From the NCBI GenBank assembly GCA_937923575.1, contig CALDUL010000034.1, positions 1 to 41,262 of the forward strand: a DNA stretch of 41,262 nt, given 5' to 3'. The position numbers were made by a program, and so were the translations under genes. Positions 16,735-25,440 of the stretch are shown in pieces (position 1 is the stretch's first letter; every line of letters begins with the position of its first letter). Source of the stretch: an uncultured Algimonas sp. Its GTDB lineage: Bacteria; Pseudomonadota; Alphaproteobacteria; Caulobacterales; Maricaulaceae. Below the pieces are notes generated by a model. It did no database searches. It worked only from the letters and a program-made list of their open reading frames with translations, and had not been told where the DNA came from.

Positions 16735-17106
16735 ATGATCCTGACAATGATGAAGGGCAAGATTCACCGAGCCACGGTGACTCAGGCCGACCTCCACTAC
16801 GAGGGCTCGATCTCGATCGACCGCGACCTGCTCGACATGGCCGGGATACTGCCCAATGAGCAGGTGGACATCCTCAATATCAATAATGGCGAGCGTTTCA
16901 CCACCTATGCCATCACCGCCCCGCGCGGGAGCAAGACATTCGGTCTGAACGGTGCCGCCGCGCGCCGGGTGCAGCTGGGCGACAAGATCATCATCATCAC
17001 CTATGCGCAGATGGAGGCCGAAGTGGCCAAGTCCTATGTGCCGGATGTGGTACTGCTGGACGAGAATAACGACGTTATCGGGCCGAAACGCGCCGCAAAC
17101 GAATAG
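16735..17106 (+). CDS. panD: Aspartate 1-decarboxylase
   Basis: Pyruvoyl enzyme converting L-aspartate to beta-alanine for pantothenate and coenzyme A. The 123 residues are normal for the family. The self-processing site Gly24-Ser25 is present in HYEGSIS, and the expected [21 protein letters not shown] and [10 protein letters not shown] motifs follow. The proenzyme is cleaved before Ser25, which becomes the pyruvoyl group. CGAGGAG is a good ribosome site seven bases before the ATG. Monocistronic by appearance, with a bidirectional terminator at 17253. Confidence 0.96.
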   Translation: MILTMMKGKIHRATVTQADLHYEGSISIDRDLLDMAGILPNEQVDILNINNGERFTTYAITAPRGSKTFGLNGAAARRVQLGDKIIIITYAQMEAEVAKSYVPDVVLLDENNDVIGPKRAANE

Positions 17107-17252
17107 CTCCAGCGCTCGGTCACACGCCGTAGTCGGAGCAGTCCGCTTCAGTGCGACCGACTTGCGCCTGATTCTGCCGGGCGCCGTGAAGGCTCCGCGT
17201 TCAGGAGGTGATTGACAGCTACAGTCCTGTCTACGCCGTGCCAGCCCCAACG

Positions 17253-17286
17253 AAAAAAGCCCCAGCCTTTCGGCCGGGGCTTTCTT
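17253..17286 (-). terminator. Bidirectional terminator between panD and rplI
   Basis: AAGCCCC and GGGGCTT flank a GGCC/GGC-containing loop. On the minus strand the stem is followed by TTTTTTCG (end of the rpsF-rpsR-rplI operon), on the plus strand by TTTCTTATT (end of panD). Confidence 0.88.
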
Positions 17287-17308
17287 ATTCGTCGCGATAG
17301 ATCGGAGC

Positions 17309-18037
17309 TTATTCGCCGCCGATCTCCGTGGCTTCGCCTTCCGCCGGCTCTTCGGCCGGCTTGGCGATGGGCTCCGGATGTGCGGCGCGGGACAGTTCCG
17401 CCTCGGTCGCTTGCAGCTCGGATGCGTCGCCTTCGGTGATGGCTTCGCCCTCGATGGCTTCGGGTGCGTCGCCTTCGAACATGGAGGCCGCGTTTTCGGC
17501 GCGTTCTGCCATCATCTCTTCGGCATCGGCACGGTCTTCGGCCTGCTGCGTCGCAATCACGTCCTCGCCCTTGGCTTGGCGCTCGGCCTCGTCCTCGGAG
17601 CGGGCAACATTGACCGTGATCGGCACGGACACTTCAGCGTGCAGACGCACGGACACGTCGTGAACGCCGAGCGTCTTGATCGGCTTCTCGGTGACGATCT
17701 GGTTGCGCTTGACCGAAACGCCCTTGGTCTGCAGCGCTTCGTAGATGTCGCGCACGGAGACGGAACCGTAGAGCTGGCCCGTGTCGCCGGCACGGCGGAT
17801 CATGATCACTTGCGTGTCCTTGATGGCTTCGCCGTCGGTGGAGGCTTTTTCGCGGTTCTCGGCATTGCGCTGCTCGAGATATTCACGCTCGGCCTCAAAC
17901 CGGGCCTTGTTGGCCTTGGTCGCGCGCAGCGCCTTTTCCTGCGGGATCAGGTAGTTGCGGGCAAAGCCAGGCTTGACCGAAACCACATCGCCCATGGCGC
18001 CGAGCTTCTCGACGCGCTCAAGTAGAATAACGTCCAT
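17309..18037 (-). CDS. rplI: 50S ribosomal protein bL9 with long acidic tail
   Basis: Ribosomal protein bL9 binds 23S rRNA near the L1 stalk. The first 150 residues contain the N-terminal RNA-binding domain ([32 protein letters not shown], signature intact), the long connecting helix and the C-terminal domain ending about residue 148. Beyond that is a tail of about 90 residues rich in Glu, Ala and Asp, giving 242 residues against 149 in E. coli. Alphaproteobacterial L9 often has an extension, but this one is long and looks disordered. Last gene of the rpsF operon, 11 bases after rpsR, with AAGGAGAAGAACG before ATG 18037. Confidence 0.96.
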   Translation of the reverse strand: MDVILLERVEKLGAMGDVVSVKPGFARNYLIPQEKALRATKANKARFEAEREYLEQRNAENREKASTDGEAIKDTQVIMIRRAGDTGQLYGSVSVRDIYEALQTKGVSVKRNQIVTEKPIKTLGVHDVSVRLHAEVSVPITVNVARSEDEAERQAKGEDVIATQQAEDRADAEEMMAERAENAASMFEGDAPEAIEGEAITEGDASELQATEAELSRAAHPEPIAKPAEEPAEGEATEIGGE

Positions 18038-18048
18038 CGTTCTTCTCC

Positions 18049-18309
18049 TTATTTCACTTCATAGGGCATCAGGCCCAGGAAGCGTGCGCGCTTGATGGCA
18101 CGGGCCAGTTCACGCTGTTTCTTGTGCGACACGGCCGTAATACGGGCCGGTGCGATCTTGCCTTTTTCCGACGTGTAACGACCCAGCATTTTGGGATCCT
18201 TATAGTCGATTTTCAGGCCGTTCTCGCCGGAGAAGGGGCAGACCTTGCGACGACGACGGAACGGCGTCCGGCTCGGCAGGTTCTCAATGCGGATGTCTTG
18301 TTTAGCCAT
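18049..18309 (-). CDS. rpsR: 30S ribosomal protein bS18
   Basis: An 86-residue bS18, normal length, with the family core [31 protein letters not shown] followed by [27 protein letters not shown]. It binds the 30S platform as a heterodimer with bS6, encoded immediately upstream. Twelve bases separate the genes. CCTAGGGAGACTGATCC contains its ribosome site. Confidence 0.97.
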   Translation of the reverse strand: MAKQDIRIENLPSRTPFRRRRKVCPFSGENGLKIDYKDPKMLGRYTSEKGKIAPARITAVSHKKQRELARAIKRARFLGLMPYEVK

Positions 18310-18321
18310 GGATCAGTCTCC

Positions 18322-18672
18322 CTAGTTGCGGTCGCGGCGCTTGCGCTCTTCGCGCTTCTTCAGGATCGGCGATGGGTCCTCGTTGAACTCCTCGACGGCG
18401 ATGGTGAGATAGCGCAGCACATCTTCGTTGATGCGGTGCTGACGCTCGATCTCGTGCAGGGCACCCGGCTCGGCATTGACCTTGAGCAGGGAGTAGTGCG
18501 CCTTGCGGTTCTTGTTCATGCGGTAGGCAAGGTTGCGCAGGCCCCAATATTCGGCACCTTCGACGGTCGCGCCGAGGTTCTCGATCTTGGAAGCCAGTGT
18601 CTGCATGAATTCCTCGACTTGATTCGAGGAGATGTCTGGGCGCGTGAGCACCACATGCTCGTAAAGAGCCAT
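18322..18672 (-). CDS. rpsF: 30S ribosomal protein bS6
   Basis: A 116-residue bS6 with MALYEHVVLTRPDIS at the start and the WGLRNLAYRMNKNRKAHY strand typical of the family; the tail is basic (KKREERKRRDRN). The start at ATG 18672 is fixed by the conserved N-terminus and by AAGGATAGGAC just upstream; the reading frame remains open further upstream but that part does not look like protein. First gene of rpsF-rpsR-rplI. No priB gene lies between rpsF and rpsR. Confidence 0.97.
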   Translation of the reverse strand: MALYEHVVLTRPDISSNQVEEFMQTLASKIENLGATVEGAEYWGLRNLAYRMNKNRKAHYSLLKVNAEPGALHEIERQHRINEDVLRYLTIAVEEFNEDPSPILKKREERKRRDRN

Positions 18673-19053
18673 AGTCCTATCCTTCGGATATTGGCGACGG
18701 CAGTACAGGTCCGCGAAGGTGGGGCCTGAACCGATGGATGTGCGATCCGGAAGAGCCCGGGACACACCGTCGTCCGGTGAAGACCGCGCGATATACAGGT
18801 CGGGCAGAGATAGCAACACCCGTGACACAGCCGAAAGGCGGCGCGCGGACCGAGCGCGGCGAGGGAGCACGGGGTTTTTCGGCCAGCGTCCATCGGGACC
18901 GTCCAGCGCAGCTGGAACCTCGCCTTATGGGGCGGGACGAGCGCGCAGGCGGTCGAGCTCCGAGCCCTCGGCGTCTACCGATACAAAAGGGGATGGATCC
19001 CGGATGAGGCTCGGAAAGAGGGGAGACAGGTGACCGGGCCGAGCGACCGCGCT
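18673..19053 (-). promoter_or_regulatory. Leader/promoter region of the rpsF operon
   Basis: 381 bases with no gene, between the coiled-coil gene and rpsF (both minus). It should contain the rpsF promoter and, by analogy with other bacteria, a leader RNA bound by the S6:S18 dimer. I could not identify the conserved leader fold or a clear -10/-35 pair by eye. Confidence 0.4.
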
Positions 19054-20715
19054 TTACGAAGAGCTCCGCAGTCCCAGCGTCAAATCCGCAATCCGCGCTT
19101 CGATGTCGTCGTCCGACAGATCGTCACCCAAATCCTTCAGCGTGGCCGGTTTAATCGGACTCTCTGATGGCACCTCTGGCGCGATATCCGGCACGGCAGC
19201 CGGGGCCTGCTGTTGTCGCACCATCTGCTGCTGGTTCAGCGCGGCGGCGACGTCGCGGTAGCGGCGGTCGAAATCGGTCACAGACGCCTGGGCTTCGATC
19301 AGCCGCGTACCGGCTTCGTCGAGCTGGAAGCTCTGCGTTTCGATGATGCTTTCTAGCCTCTCGCGCTCCAAATCCTGCGAGGTGCGGATCTTACGCAATT
19401 CCTGGACGTCGCGCGCGGCATTGCGCACGATCTCGTCCTTGATTTCCAGCTGTTTGCGGAGCTCGTCGACCTGCGCCTTGAGCGCGCTCATCTCGTCCTC
19501 GCGGGCGATGACGGTAAATTCGGACTGGGTCTTGAAGTTGCGGATGTCCTCATGGAGGCTGACCATCTCGCCCTTCATTTGGTTATTAGCGCGCTGGGCG
19601 TGGTCGAGCGCATTGCGCAGCTCGATGTTCTCAGAGCCGAGGCCTTCCGCTTGGGCCCGGAAATCAACGGTGTCCTGACGCAGGCTGTCCATCATCTTCT
19701 GGGTTTCGAGCGTCTGCGTGCTCTTTGTGTCGAGCTGTGCCGTGAGGTCCGTGACCTTTTCGCGCAGCACCTGATTTTCGCGGCGTTCGACATCCAGCGA
19801 GGTCTGGGAGCGCTCTGCCGCCAAGGCGTGCTTGTCGCTCTGCTGGCGCGTAGCGCCGAGCACGCGTTCATAGTCCTGCAGCGATTTCTGCGCGACACTC
19901 ATTTTCGAGTGCAGTTGTTCGAGCACGGCCGTGCGCTCGGCGAGACGGCGACGATGGTCGTCGAGATCGGCGCGCATGACGTCGAGCTTTCGCTTGGCGT
20001 CATCGATTTCGGACTCCAGCGTCCGGTTGCGCGCCTTCAGGCGGCGGTTTTCCGGCTCCAGCCGGTTGAGCATGGAAAAGTCGAGCTCGGCACGCTCCAC
20101 GAACCCGGTGAGATTTTCGATACGTTTCTGCGCGCGGCGGTAGAGCTCCTCGCCCGACTGAATATCGGATGCGATGCGGGCCACGTCGAGGCGCATGGTC
20201 GAGAGATCGGCGCGGCCGTCGCGCGCGGGCGCGGGCGGCACGTTGAAGCTGAAGTCCTCTGCCGCGATCCCGGTGGCTGACGTCTCTTGGGCTGCGGTTT
20301 CGTTTGTCAGCGGGGCTGCGGCTCGCGTGGGTGTGGCGGTGCGAGGGGCAGGTTGAGGGGCGGGCGTCGTAGCGACTGCGGCGGGCGCTACGGGCATCTC
20401 GGCCACGCCGTCCAGCAGGGCATCGACATCGACGTCGATCATGCCGGGGGTGGCGTCCTCGGTTGGTAGGCCGCCGAGTTCGGCCGACAGATCCATCTCC
20501 TGATAGCGTTTCAGGTCGTCATTGACGAAGGCGCGGTCGCCAATGCCACCCGTGTCCGACGACTGAGCGGGCTGCGTGGCTGCGAATTCCAATTGCGCCC
20601 AGGCTTCGTCCAGATCGGTGGACGCCGTACTCGCCGAAGGCATGGGAGAGTTCAGGGGAGAATTCTGAGGAGCCTTTTTAGCCTCCGTATCCTTCTTGCG
20701 TTTGAAAAATGCCAT
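19054..20715 (-). CDS. Large cytoplasmic coiled-coil protein of unknown function
   Basis: A 553-residue protein with a basic start (MAFFKRKKDTEAKK), a low-complexity Pro/Ala/Thr-rich region (about 15-170) containing short acidic segments, and a long heptad-rich coiled coil from about 175 to 500. The coiled coil includes LEQLHSKMSVAQKSLQDYER and VTDLTAQLDTKSTQTLETQK. A Gln/Pro-rich stretch follows, and an acidic tail (LGDDLSDDDIEARIADLTLGL) that resembles a short protein-docking peptide. No signal peptide or membrane segment. The layout recalls polar or cytoskeletal organising proteins, but I recognise no family. It is divergent from fabD, and the spacer holds a perfect CtrA-type site, so cell-cycle control is plausible. 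It interrupts the usual ribosomal-to-fab gene order. Confidence 0.75.
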   Translation of the reverse strand: MAFFKRKKDTEAKKAPQNSPLNSPMPSASTASTDLDEAWAQLEFAATQPAQSSDTGGIGDRAFVNDDLKRYQEMDLSAELGGLPTEDATPGMIDVDVDALLDGVAEMPVAPAAVATTPAPQPAPRTATPTRAAAPLTNETAAQETSATGIAAEDFSFNVPPAPARDGRADLSTMRLDVARIASDIQSGEELYRRAQKRIENLTGFVERAELDFSMLNRLEPENRRLKARNRTLESEIDDAKRKLDVMRADLDDHRRRLAERTAVLEQLHSKMSVAQKSLQDYERVLGATRQQSDKHALAAERSQTSLDVERRENQVLREKVTDLTAQLDTKSTQTLETQKMMDSLRQDTVDFRAQAEGLGSENIELRNALDHAQRANNQMKGEMVSLHEDIRNFKTQSEFTVIAREDEMSALKAQVDELRKQLEIKDEIVRNAARDVQELRKIRTSQDLERERLESIIETQSFQLDEAGTRLIEAQASVTDFDRRYRDVAAALNQQQMVRQQQAPAAVPDIAPEVPSESPIKPATLKDLGDDLSDDDIEARIADLTLGLRSSS

Positions 20716-20815
20716 CTTGCCACTCGCTCAAATGAAAGAGACTCCACGCCTCGATCGTCGGGGCACACGCGAAAAGCGGGACCCCCATCCCAACCCCGGC
20801 GCTAGGGTAGCATGG

Positions 20816-20840
20816 TTAACGGGTCGTTAAGGGTCGTTAA
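20816..20840. promoter_or_regulatory. CtrA-type site within a tandem repeat
   Basis: TTAACGGGTCGTTAA (20816-20830) is an exact TTAA-N7-TTAA, the full CtrA recognition sequence known from Caulobacter. It overlaps a tandem 10-base repeat GGGTCGTTAA (20821-20830 and 20831-20840), which creates a second TTAA-N6-TTAA. It lies 101 bases upstream of the coiled-coil gene start and 85 bases upstream of fabD, so it could act on either or both. Confidence 0.6.
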
Positions 20841-20924
20841 CGGCTGGCAGGTCCGCATTGTTTTCTGTAACCGAAAGCGAAACCAATGGCGCAGACAGCC
20901 CGCCCCGTAGCACAAGAGACACTG

Positions 20925-21866
20925 ATGATCGCTTTCACTTTCCCCGGTCAGGGCAGCCAATTCGTCGGAATGGGCCAGGCGTTGGCCGACGCCAGCCCGG
21001 CAGCCAGAGCCGTGTTCGACCGCGTCGATGCCGCGCTGGGGGAGAAGCTGTCCGATCTGATGTGGACGGGCGATGCGGACGAGCTCACATTGACCGCAAA
21101 CACTCAACCCGCGCTGATGGCCTGCGGTATGGCGGCGATGGCTGCGCTGGAAGAGATGCACGGAATCACGGTGACGGATGCCCGGTTCGTGGCGGGTCAC
21201 AGCCTGGGCGAATACACCGCACTCTGCGCGGCGGGTTCGATCAGCCTGGAAGACACTGCCCGCCTGCTGCGCATCCGCGGCAATGCCATGCAATCCGCCG
21301 TCCCTGCGGGCAAGGGCGCCATGGCCGCGCTGCTGGGGGCGAGCTTCGAGCAGGCGGAAGCCGTCGTGGAGAGCGGTCGGGAGGCCGGCGACTGCCAGAT
21401 CGCCAATGACAATGCGCCGGGCCAGATCGTGATCTCCGGCGAAAAACGAGCGGTGAAGGAAGCGGCGGCGTCCGCAAAAGGCCACGGCGTCAAGAAAGCG
21501 GTCATCCTGCCTGTCTCCGCGCCGTTCCATTGCTCACTCATGCAGCCCGCTGCGGACGCCATGGCCGAAGCGCTGGCCGAGGTGGACATCAGCGCGCCGT
21601 CCGTCACCTTTATAAACAATGTGCAAGCCGCGCCCGTCAGTGAACCCGTGCAGATTCGCACGGACCTCGTCACCCAGGTCACGGGCCGCGTCCGCTGGCG
21701 CGAATCGATGCAGCTGATGTTCGACGAAGGCGCGCGGACTTTCGCAGAGCCCGGCTGCGGCAAGGTGCTGTCCGTCATGATGCGCCGCGCGTTAAAGGAA
21801 GCGACGGGCGTACCGCTGGACACACCAGAAGCGCTGGCCGCCTTTGCGGAGATGGTGAAGGGCTGA
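20925..21866 (+). CDS. fabD: Malonyl-CoA:ACP transacylase
   Basis: Transfers malonyl from CoA to acyl carrier protein, starting fatty-acid elongation. It has 313 residues, normal for FabD. The pocket residues are visible: FPGQGSQ (Q9), nucleophile S93 in GHSLGEY, R118 and H202 in APFHCSLM. ATG 20925 is preferred because FabD proteins begin directly with this strand (MIAFTFPGQG); ATG 20886 would add 13 unrelated residues. Ribosome site weak (AAGAGACAC). First gene of fabD-fabG-acpP-fabF-mltG-gmk, all plus strand. Confidence 0.96.
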   Translation: MIAFTFPGQGSQFVGMGQALADASPAARAVFDRVDAALGEKLSDLMWTGDADELTLTANTQPALMACGMAAMAALEEMHGITVTDARFVAGHSLGEYTALCAAGSISLEDTARLLRIRGNAMQSAVPAGKGAMAALLGASFEQAEAVVESGREAGDCQIANDNAPGQIVISGEKRAVKEAAASAKGHGVKKAVILPVSAPFHCSLMQPAADAMAEALAEVDISAPSVTFINNVQAAPVSEPVQIRTDLVTQVTGRVRWRESMQLMFDEGARTFAEPGCGKVLSVMMRRALKEATGVPLDTPEALAAFAEMVKG

Positions 21867-21906
21867 GCGCCCTCCAATTCGATCCATATAAACTAGGAGA
21901 GACAAC

Positions 21907-22647
21907 ATGTTCTCACTCGAAGGAAAACGCGCTCTCGTAACGGGCGCGACAGGCGGGCTTGGCGGGGCGATCGCGCGCAAGCTGCATGCCGCGGGGGCGC
22001 ATGTCGCGCTCTCGGGCACGCGCGCCCATGTGCTGGAAGAGCTGGCGGCGGAGCTGGGCGAGCGCACGGCGGTGACGCCAGCGAACCTCTCGGACGCCGA
22101 TTCGGTCGATGCGCTGCCCAAACAGGCCGCAGACGCTCTAGGTGGCGGCATCGACATTCTCGTCGCCAATGCGGGCATCACGCGGGACGGCCTGCTCATG
22201 CGGATGAAGCCCGAAGACTTCCACGATGTCATCAAGATCAATCTGGAGAGCTATTTCCGGCTGTCCAAGGCCTGTCTGCGTCCGATGATGAAGGCGCGGT
22301 CGGGTCGGATCATCGGCATCACCTCCGTCGTCGGTGTGACGGGCAATCCGGGCCAGACCAATTACGCCGCCTCCAAAGCGGGCATGATCGGATTTTCCAA
22401 GGCCTTGGCCCAAGAAGTCGCGACCCGCGGCGTGACGGTCAATTGCATCGCGCCGGGCTTCATCACCTCGCCCATGACGGATGAGCTGAATGAGGCGCAG
22501 AGAGAGGCGACCTTGGCGCGAATCCCCGCCGCGCGGCTGGGTACGGGCGACGACATCGCGGCGGCAGCGCTTTATCTCGCCTCCGACGAGGCCAATTACG
22601 TGACGGGCCAGACCCTGCATGTGAACGGCGGTATGGCCATGATTTGA
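21907..22647 (+). CDS. fabG: 3-oxoacyl-ACP reductase
   Basis: NADPH-dependent reductase of the elongation cycle, a short-chain dehydrogenase of 246 residues. The cofactor motif TGATGGLG is at 12-19, NAG at 88-90, and the catalytic S140, Y153 and K157 (ITSVVG, YAASKAG) are all present. The C-terminal YVTGQTLHVNGGMAM is typical of FabG. It starts 40 bases after fabD, with TAGGAGAGACAAC as a strong ribosome site. Confidence 0.97.
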   Translation: MFSLEGKRALVTGATGGLGGAIARKLHAAGAHVALSGTRAHVLEELAAELGERTAVTPANLSDADSVDALPKQAADALGGGIDILVANAGITRDGLLMRMKPEDFHDVIKINLESYFRLSKACLRPMMKARSGRIIGITSVVGVTGNPGQTNYAASKAGMIGFSKALAQEVATRGVTVNCIAPGFITSPMTDELNEAQREATLARIPAARLGTGDDIAAAALYLASDEANYVTGQTLHVNGGMAMI

Positions 22648-22652
22648 TTGAG

Positions 22653-22837
22653 GTTTCGAACTTCGCTCGAAACTGATAAATCTGCGATATTCTGCCCGGC
22701 GGCAGGGTGGCGCGTCCGGGTCTGCTATGCTAATCCCGGCGAAGCAAAGTGGGGGGCTGGGGTTGTTTTGTGCCGCCTACCTCCCAAACTGTGCCAAAGA
22801 CACGCCGGGCAGTCCGGCGGAGAATTAAGGAAAATCT
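22653..22837 (+). promoter_or_regulatory. Hairpins and leader upstream of acpP
   Basis: The fabG-acpP spacer starts with a perfect stem GTTTCGA/TCGAAAC (22653-22659 with 22667-22673) and has a second, CTGCC/GGCAG (22692-22696 with 22701-22705). Neither has a good U-tail, so partial termination or RNA processing is possible. TATGCT at 22726-22731 could be a -10 element for a separate acpP promoter, which is expected since acyl carrier protein is made in excess of its neighbours. AAGGAAAATCT precedes the acpP ATG. Confidence 0.35.
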
Positions 22838-23074
22838 ATGTCTGACGTTATGGCTCGCGTGAAGAAGATGGTCATCGAGCATCTCGACGCCGAAGAAGAC
22901 AAAGTCACGGAAAATGCCCACTTCATCGACGATCTGGGCGCTGACAGCCTCGACAATGTCGAGCTGGTGATGGCGTTCGAGGAAGAGTTCGACATCGAAA
23001 TCCCTGACGATGCGGCTGAGACCATCCAGACGGTCGGCGACGCCGTGAAGTTCATCTCCGAGAAAGTCGGCTAA
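22838..23074 (+). CDS. acpP: Acyl carrier protein
   Basis: Acidic 78-residue carrier of growing acyl chains. The phosphopantetheine attachment site is S37 in [18 protein letters not shown]. The usual helix-II sequence is DSLDTVEL, so N40 replaces Thr, a common alphaproteobacterial variation. Length and acidity are normal. It sits between fabG and fabF, 11 bases before fabF. Confidence 0.98.
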   Translation: MSDVMARVKKMVIEHLDAEEDKVTENAHFIDDLGADSLDNVELVMAFEEEFDIEIPDDAAETIQTVGDAVKFISEKVG

Positions 23075-23085
23075 GGACTTCTCGC

Positions 23086-24369
23086 ATGACACGTCGGGTC
23101 GTTGTCACGGGCCTGGGCCTGGTCACACCCGTCGGTTGCGGGGTCGAACCCGCCTGGAAAAACCTAACGGACGGGCACTCCGGTGCCCGCCGTATCACCT
23201 CTTTCGAGACAGAGGATCTTGCCTGCAAGATTGCAGCGCAAGTACCGCGTCGCGATGAATTTCCCGATCGGGCGGATGCTTTCGATCTAGACGCGCTGAT
23301 GAGCAAGCGCGACGCCAAACGGCTCGACGATTTCATCCTCTATTCCATCGCTGCCGCCGACGAAGCGCTGGCCGATGCCGGCTGGTCGCCCAAGGATCTG
23401 GACGAAGAGGCTCAGCACCGCACCGGCGTCATGATGGGCTCCGGCATTGGCGGGCTGCAGACGACCTATGAGGCGTCGATCACGCTTCACGAAAAGGGCC
23501 CGCGCCGCCTGTCGCCCTTCGTCATTCCGGCCATGCTGATCAATCTGGCGTCTGGCCAGGTGTCGATCCGTCATGGGCTCAAAGGCCCGAACCACGCGGT
23601 GGTCACGGCCTGTGCTACAGGCGCCCACGCCATTGGCGATGCGGGCCGGCTGATCAAATATGGCGATGCGGACGTCATGGTCGCGGGCGGCGGCGAAGCG
23701 GCCATCAACCGCCTCGGCATTGCGTCCTTCGTGGCGTGTCGCGCCATGACGACGGGCTTTAACGATACGCCGGAAAAGGCTTCCCGTCCCTATGATAAGG
23801 ACCGCGACGGCTTTTTGATGGGCGAAGGCGCGGGCGCTGTGGTGCTCGAAGAATATGAACACGCCAAAGCGCGCGGCGCGACGATCTATGCCGAACTGGT
23901 CGGCTATGGCCTGTCCGGCGATGCCTATCACATTACTAGCCCCGCCCCGGAGGGCGAGGGCGGTTTCCGCGCGATGCAGGCCGCGCTCGCCAATAGCGGT
24001 CTGAACGCGTCCGACATCGGCTATGTCAACGCACACGGCACCTCCACGCCAATGGGTGACGAGCTGGAAGTCAAAGCGGTGGAGCGCCTGTTGGGCGACC
24101 ACGCGGGCAGTGTTCTGATGAGTAGCACCAAATCCGCGACGGGCCACCTGCTCGGCGCGGCGGGCGCTATCGAAAGCATCTTCTCAATTCTCGCTCTGCG
24201 CGACGGAATTGCGCCGCCGACGCTCAATCTTGATAATCCGAGCGTCGAAACCGCGCTCGACCTCGTCCCGCACAAGGCCAAACCATTCGAAGCCGTGGCG
24301 GCCATGTCCAATAGCTTCGGCTTTGGCGGCACCAATGCGGCCGTCATTTTCGCCAAACTGGATAGGTGA
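23086..24369 (+). CDS. fabF: 3-oxoacyl-ACP synthase II
   Basis: Condensing enzyme that elongates acyl-ACP with malonyl-ACP. It has 427 residues. The Cys-His-His triad is present: C176 (TACATGAH), H317 (NAHGTSTP) and H354 (KSATGHLLGAAG). The C-terminal FGFGGTNAAVIF loop is also typical. It begins 11 bases after acpP, and its TGA overlaps the GTG start of mltG (GTGA), indicating translational coupling. Confidence 0.97.
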   Translation: MTRRVVVTGLGLVTPVGCGVEPAWKNLTDGHSGARRITSFETEDLACKIAAQVPRRDEFPDRADAFDLDALMSKRDAKRLDDFILYSIAAADEALADAGWSPKDLDEEAQHRTGVMMGSGIGGLQTTYEASITLHEKGPRRLSPFVIPAMLINLASGQVSIRHGLKGPNHAVVTACATGAHAIGDAGRLIKYGDADVMVAGGGEAAINRLGIASFVACRAMTTGFNDTPEKASRPYDKDRDGFLMGEGAGAVVLEEYEHAKARGATIYAELVGYGLSGDAYHITSPAPEGEGGFRAMQAALANSGLNASDIGYVNAHGTSTPMGDELEVKAVERLLGDHAGSVLMSSTKSATGHLLGAAGAIESIFSILALRDGIAPPTLNLDNPSVETALDLVPHKAKPFEAVAAMSNSFGFGGTNAAVIFAKLDR

Positions 24370-25430
24370 GCGACCCGCGCGACGAGCTCGCCGCTGTTAA
24401 GGCCGAGACCACCCGCAAGAATCGCGGCGTGCTGATCCTGCTCGCGCTGGGCGGGCTTCTCACTTTCGGACTGGGACTGGCAGTCGTCGGCTATAGCTGG
24501 CTGAACTGGCGCTATGAAAGTGCATTGGCAACACCGTCCGGCACGACTGTTTTCGAAGTCCCGCGCGGTGCGGGCATGTCGCGGATCGCGGATAAGCTGG
24601 AGAGCGAAGGTCTGATCAGCGATGCGCGCTTATTCAAGGTCGTCACGCGGCTCCGCGGTAATGAGAACAATTTCAAGGCGGGCGAATTCCGCGTGACCGA
24701 AGGCGCGAGCATGGCGCGCATCTACACCGATCTGGTCGAGGGCCGCCCGGTCGAATATGCCTTTACCGCGCCCGAGGGCATGACGTCCGCTCAGATCGTG
24801 CGTGCTCTGGATGAGGCGGCGGCTTTTGTCGACGACGGGCCGACTATACCGCCCGAAGGCGCGCTGCTCCCGGATACCTATAATTTCGCGCGCGGTACCA
24901 AGCACAGCACAGTCCTTGCCCGAATGACGGCCGCGCAGGACGCGCTGCTCGATGAGTATTGGCCGCAGCGTAATCCCGACATTCCCGTCAAGACGCGCGA
25001 GGAAGCGATCATCCTCGCTTCCGTCGTGGAGAAGGAAACGGGCATTGGCATGGAACGCGGCAAGGTCGCGGGCGTGTTCACCAATCGCCTGCGCCGCGGC
25101 ATGAAGCTGCAAAGCGACCCGACGATCATCTACGGCATATCCAAGGGCGAGATCCTGCGCGGGCGCGATGGCAAGCAGCGCCGCATTCGCCGCTCCGAAA
25201 TCGACCGCAAGACGGATTGGAACACCTACCAGATTCCGGCCCTTCCGAAGACGCCGATCTGCAATCCCGGCCGCGACGCCATATTGGCCGTGCTAAACCC
25301 CGACGAGACGGACGCGCTCTATTTCGTCGCGGACGGCACGGGGGGGCATGCCTTTTCTCGCACGCTGGCCGAGCACGAACGGGCCGTTGCAAAATGGCGC
25401 AAGATACAGAGGGAGCGCGGGCTCCGATGA
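24366..25430 (+). CDS. mltG: Endolytic murein transglycosylase MltG
   Basis: Inner-membrane lytic transglycosylase that cuts nascent peptidoglycan strands and may act as terminator of glycan elongation. It has 354 residues: a short cytoplasmic start, one membrane helix (about 21-43), a LysM-like region, then the YceG domain with the catalytic Glu at E222 in ASVVEKET (E218 in E. coli). LQSDPTIIYG and NTYQIPALPKTPICNPG are family hallmarks. GTG start overlapping fabF by four bases. In related genomes yicC usually follows; here gmk follows directly after 10 bases. Confidence 0.95.
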   Translation: MSDPRDELAAVKAETTRKNRGVLILLALGGLLTFGLGLAVVGYSWLNWRYESALATPSGTTVFEVPRGAGMSRIADKLESEGLISDARLFKVVTRLRGNENNFKAGEFRVTEGASMARIYTDLVEGRPVEYAFTAPEGMTSAQIVRALDEAAAFVDDGPTIPPEGALLPDTYNFARGTKHSTVLARMTAAQDALLDEYWPQRNPDIPVKTREEAIILASVVEKETGIGMERGKVAGVFTNRLRRGMKLQSDPTIIYGISKGEILRGRDGKQRRIRRSEIDRKTDWNTYQIPALPKTPICNPGRDAILAVLNPDETDALYFVADGTGGHAFSRTLAEHERAVAKWRKIQRERGLR

Positions 25431-25440
25431 GGATGAAGCG

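Noticed and set aside
18673-18870. N-terminal extension of rpsF in frame
   Set aside because: bS6 proteins begin at MALYEHVV; the upstream translation shows no S6 homology and a good ribosome site lies right before ATG 18672.
18930-18980. tRNA-like stretch containing GGTCGAGCTCC
   Set aside because: No acceptor-stem pairing or anticodon arm could be built around it.
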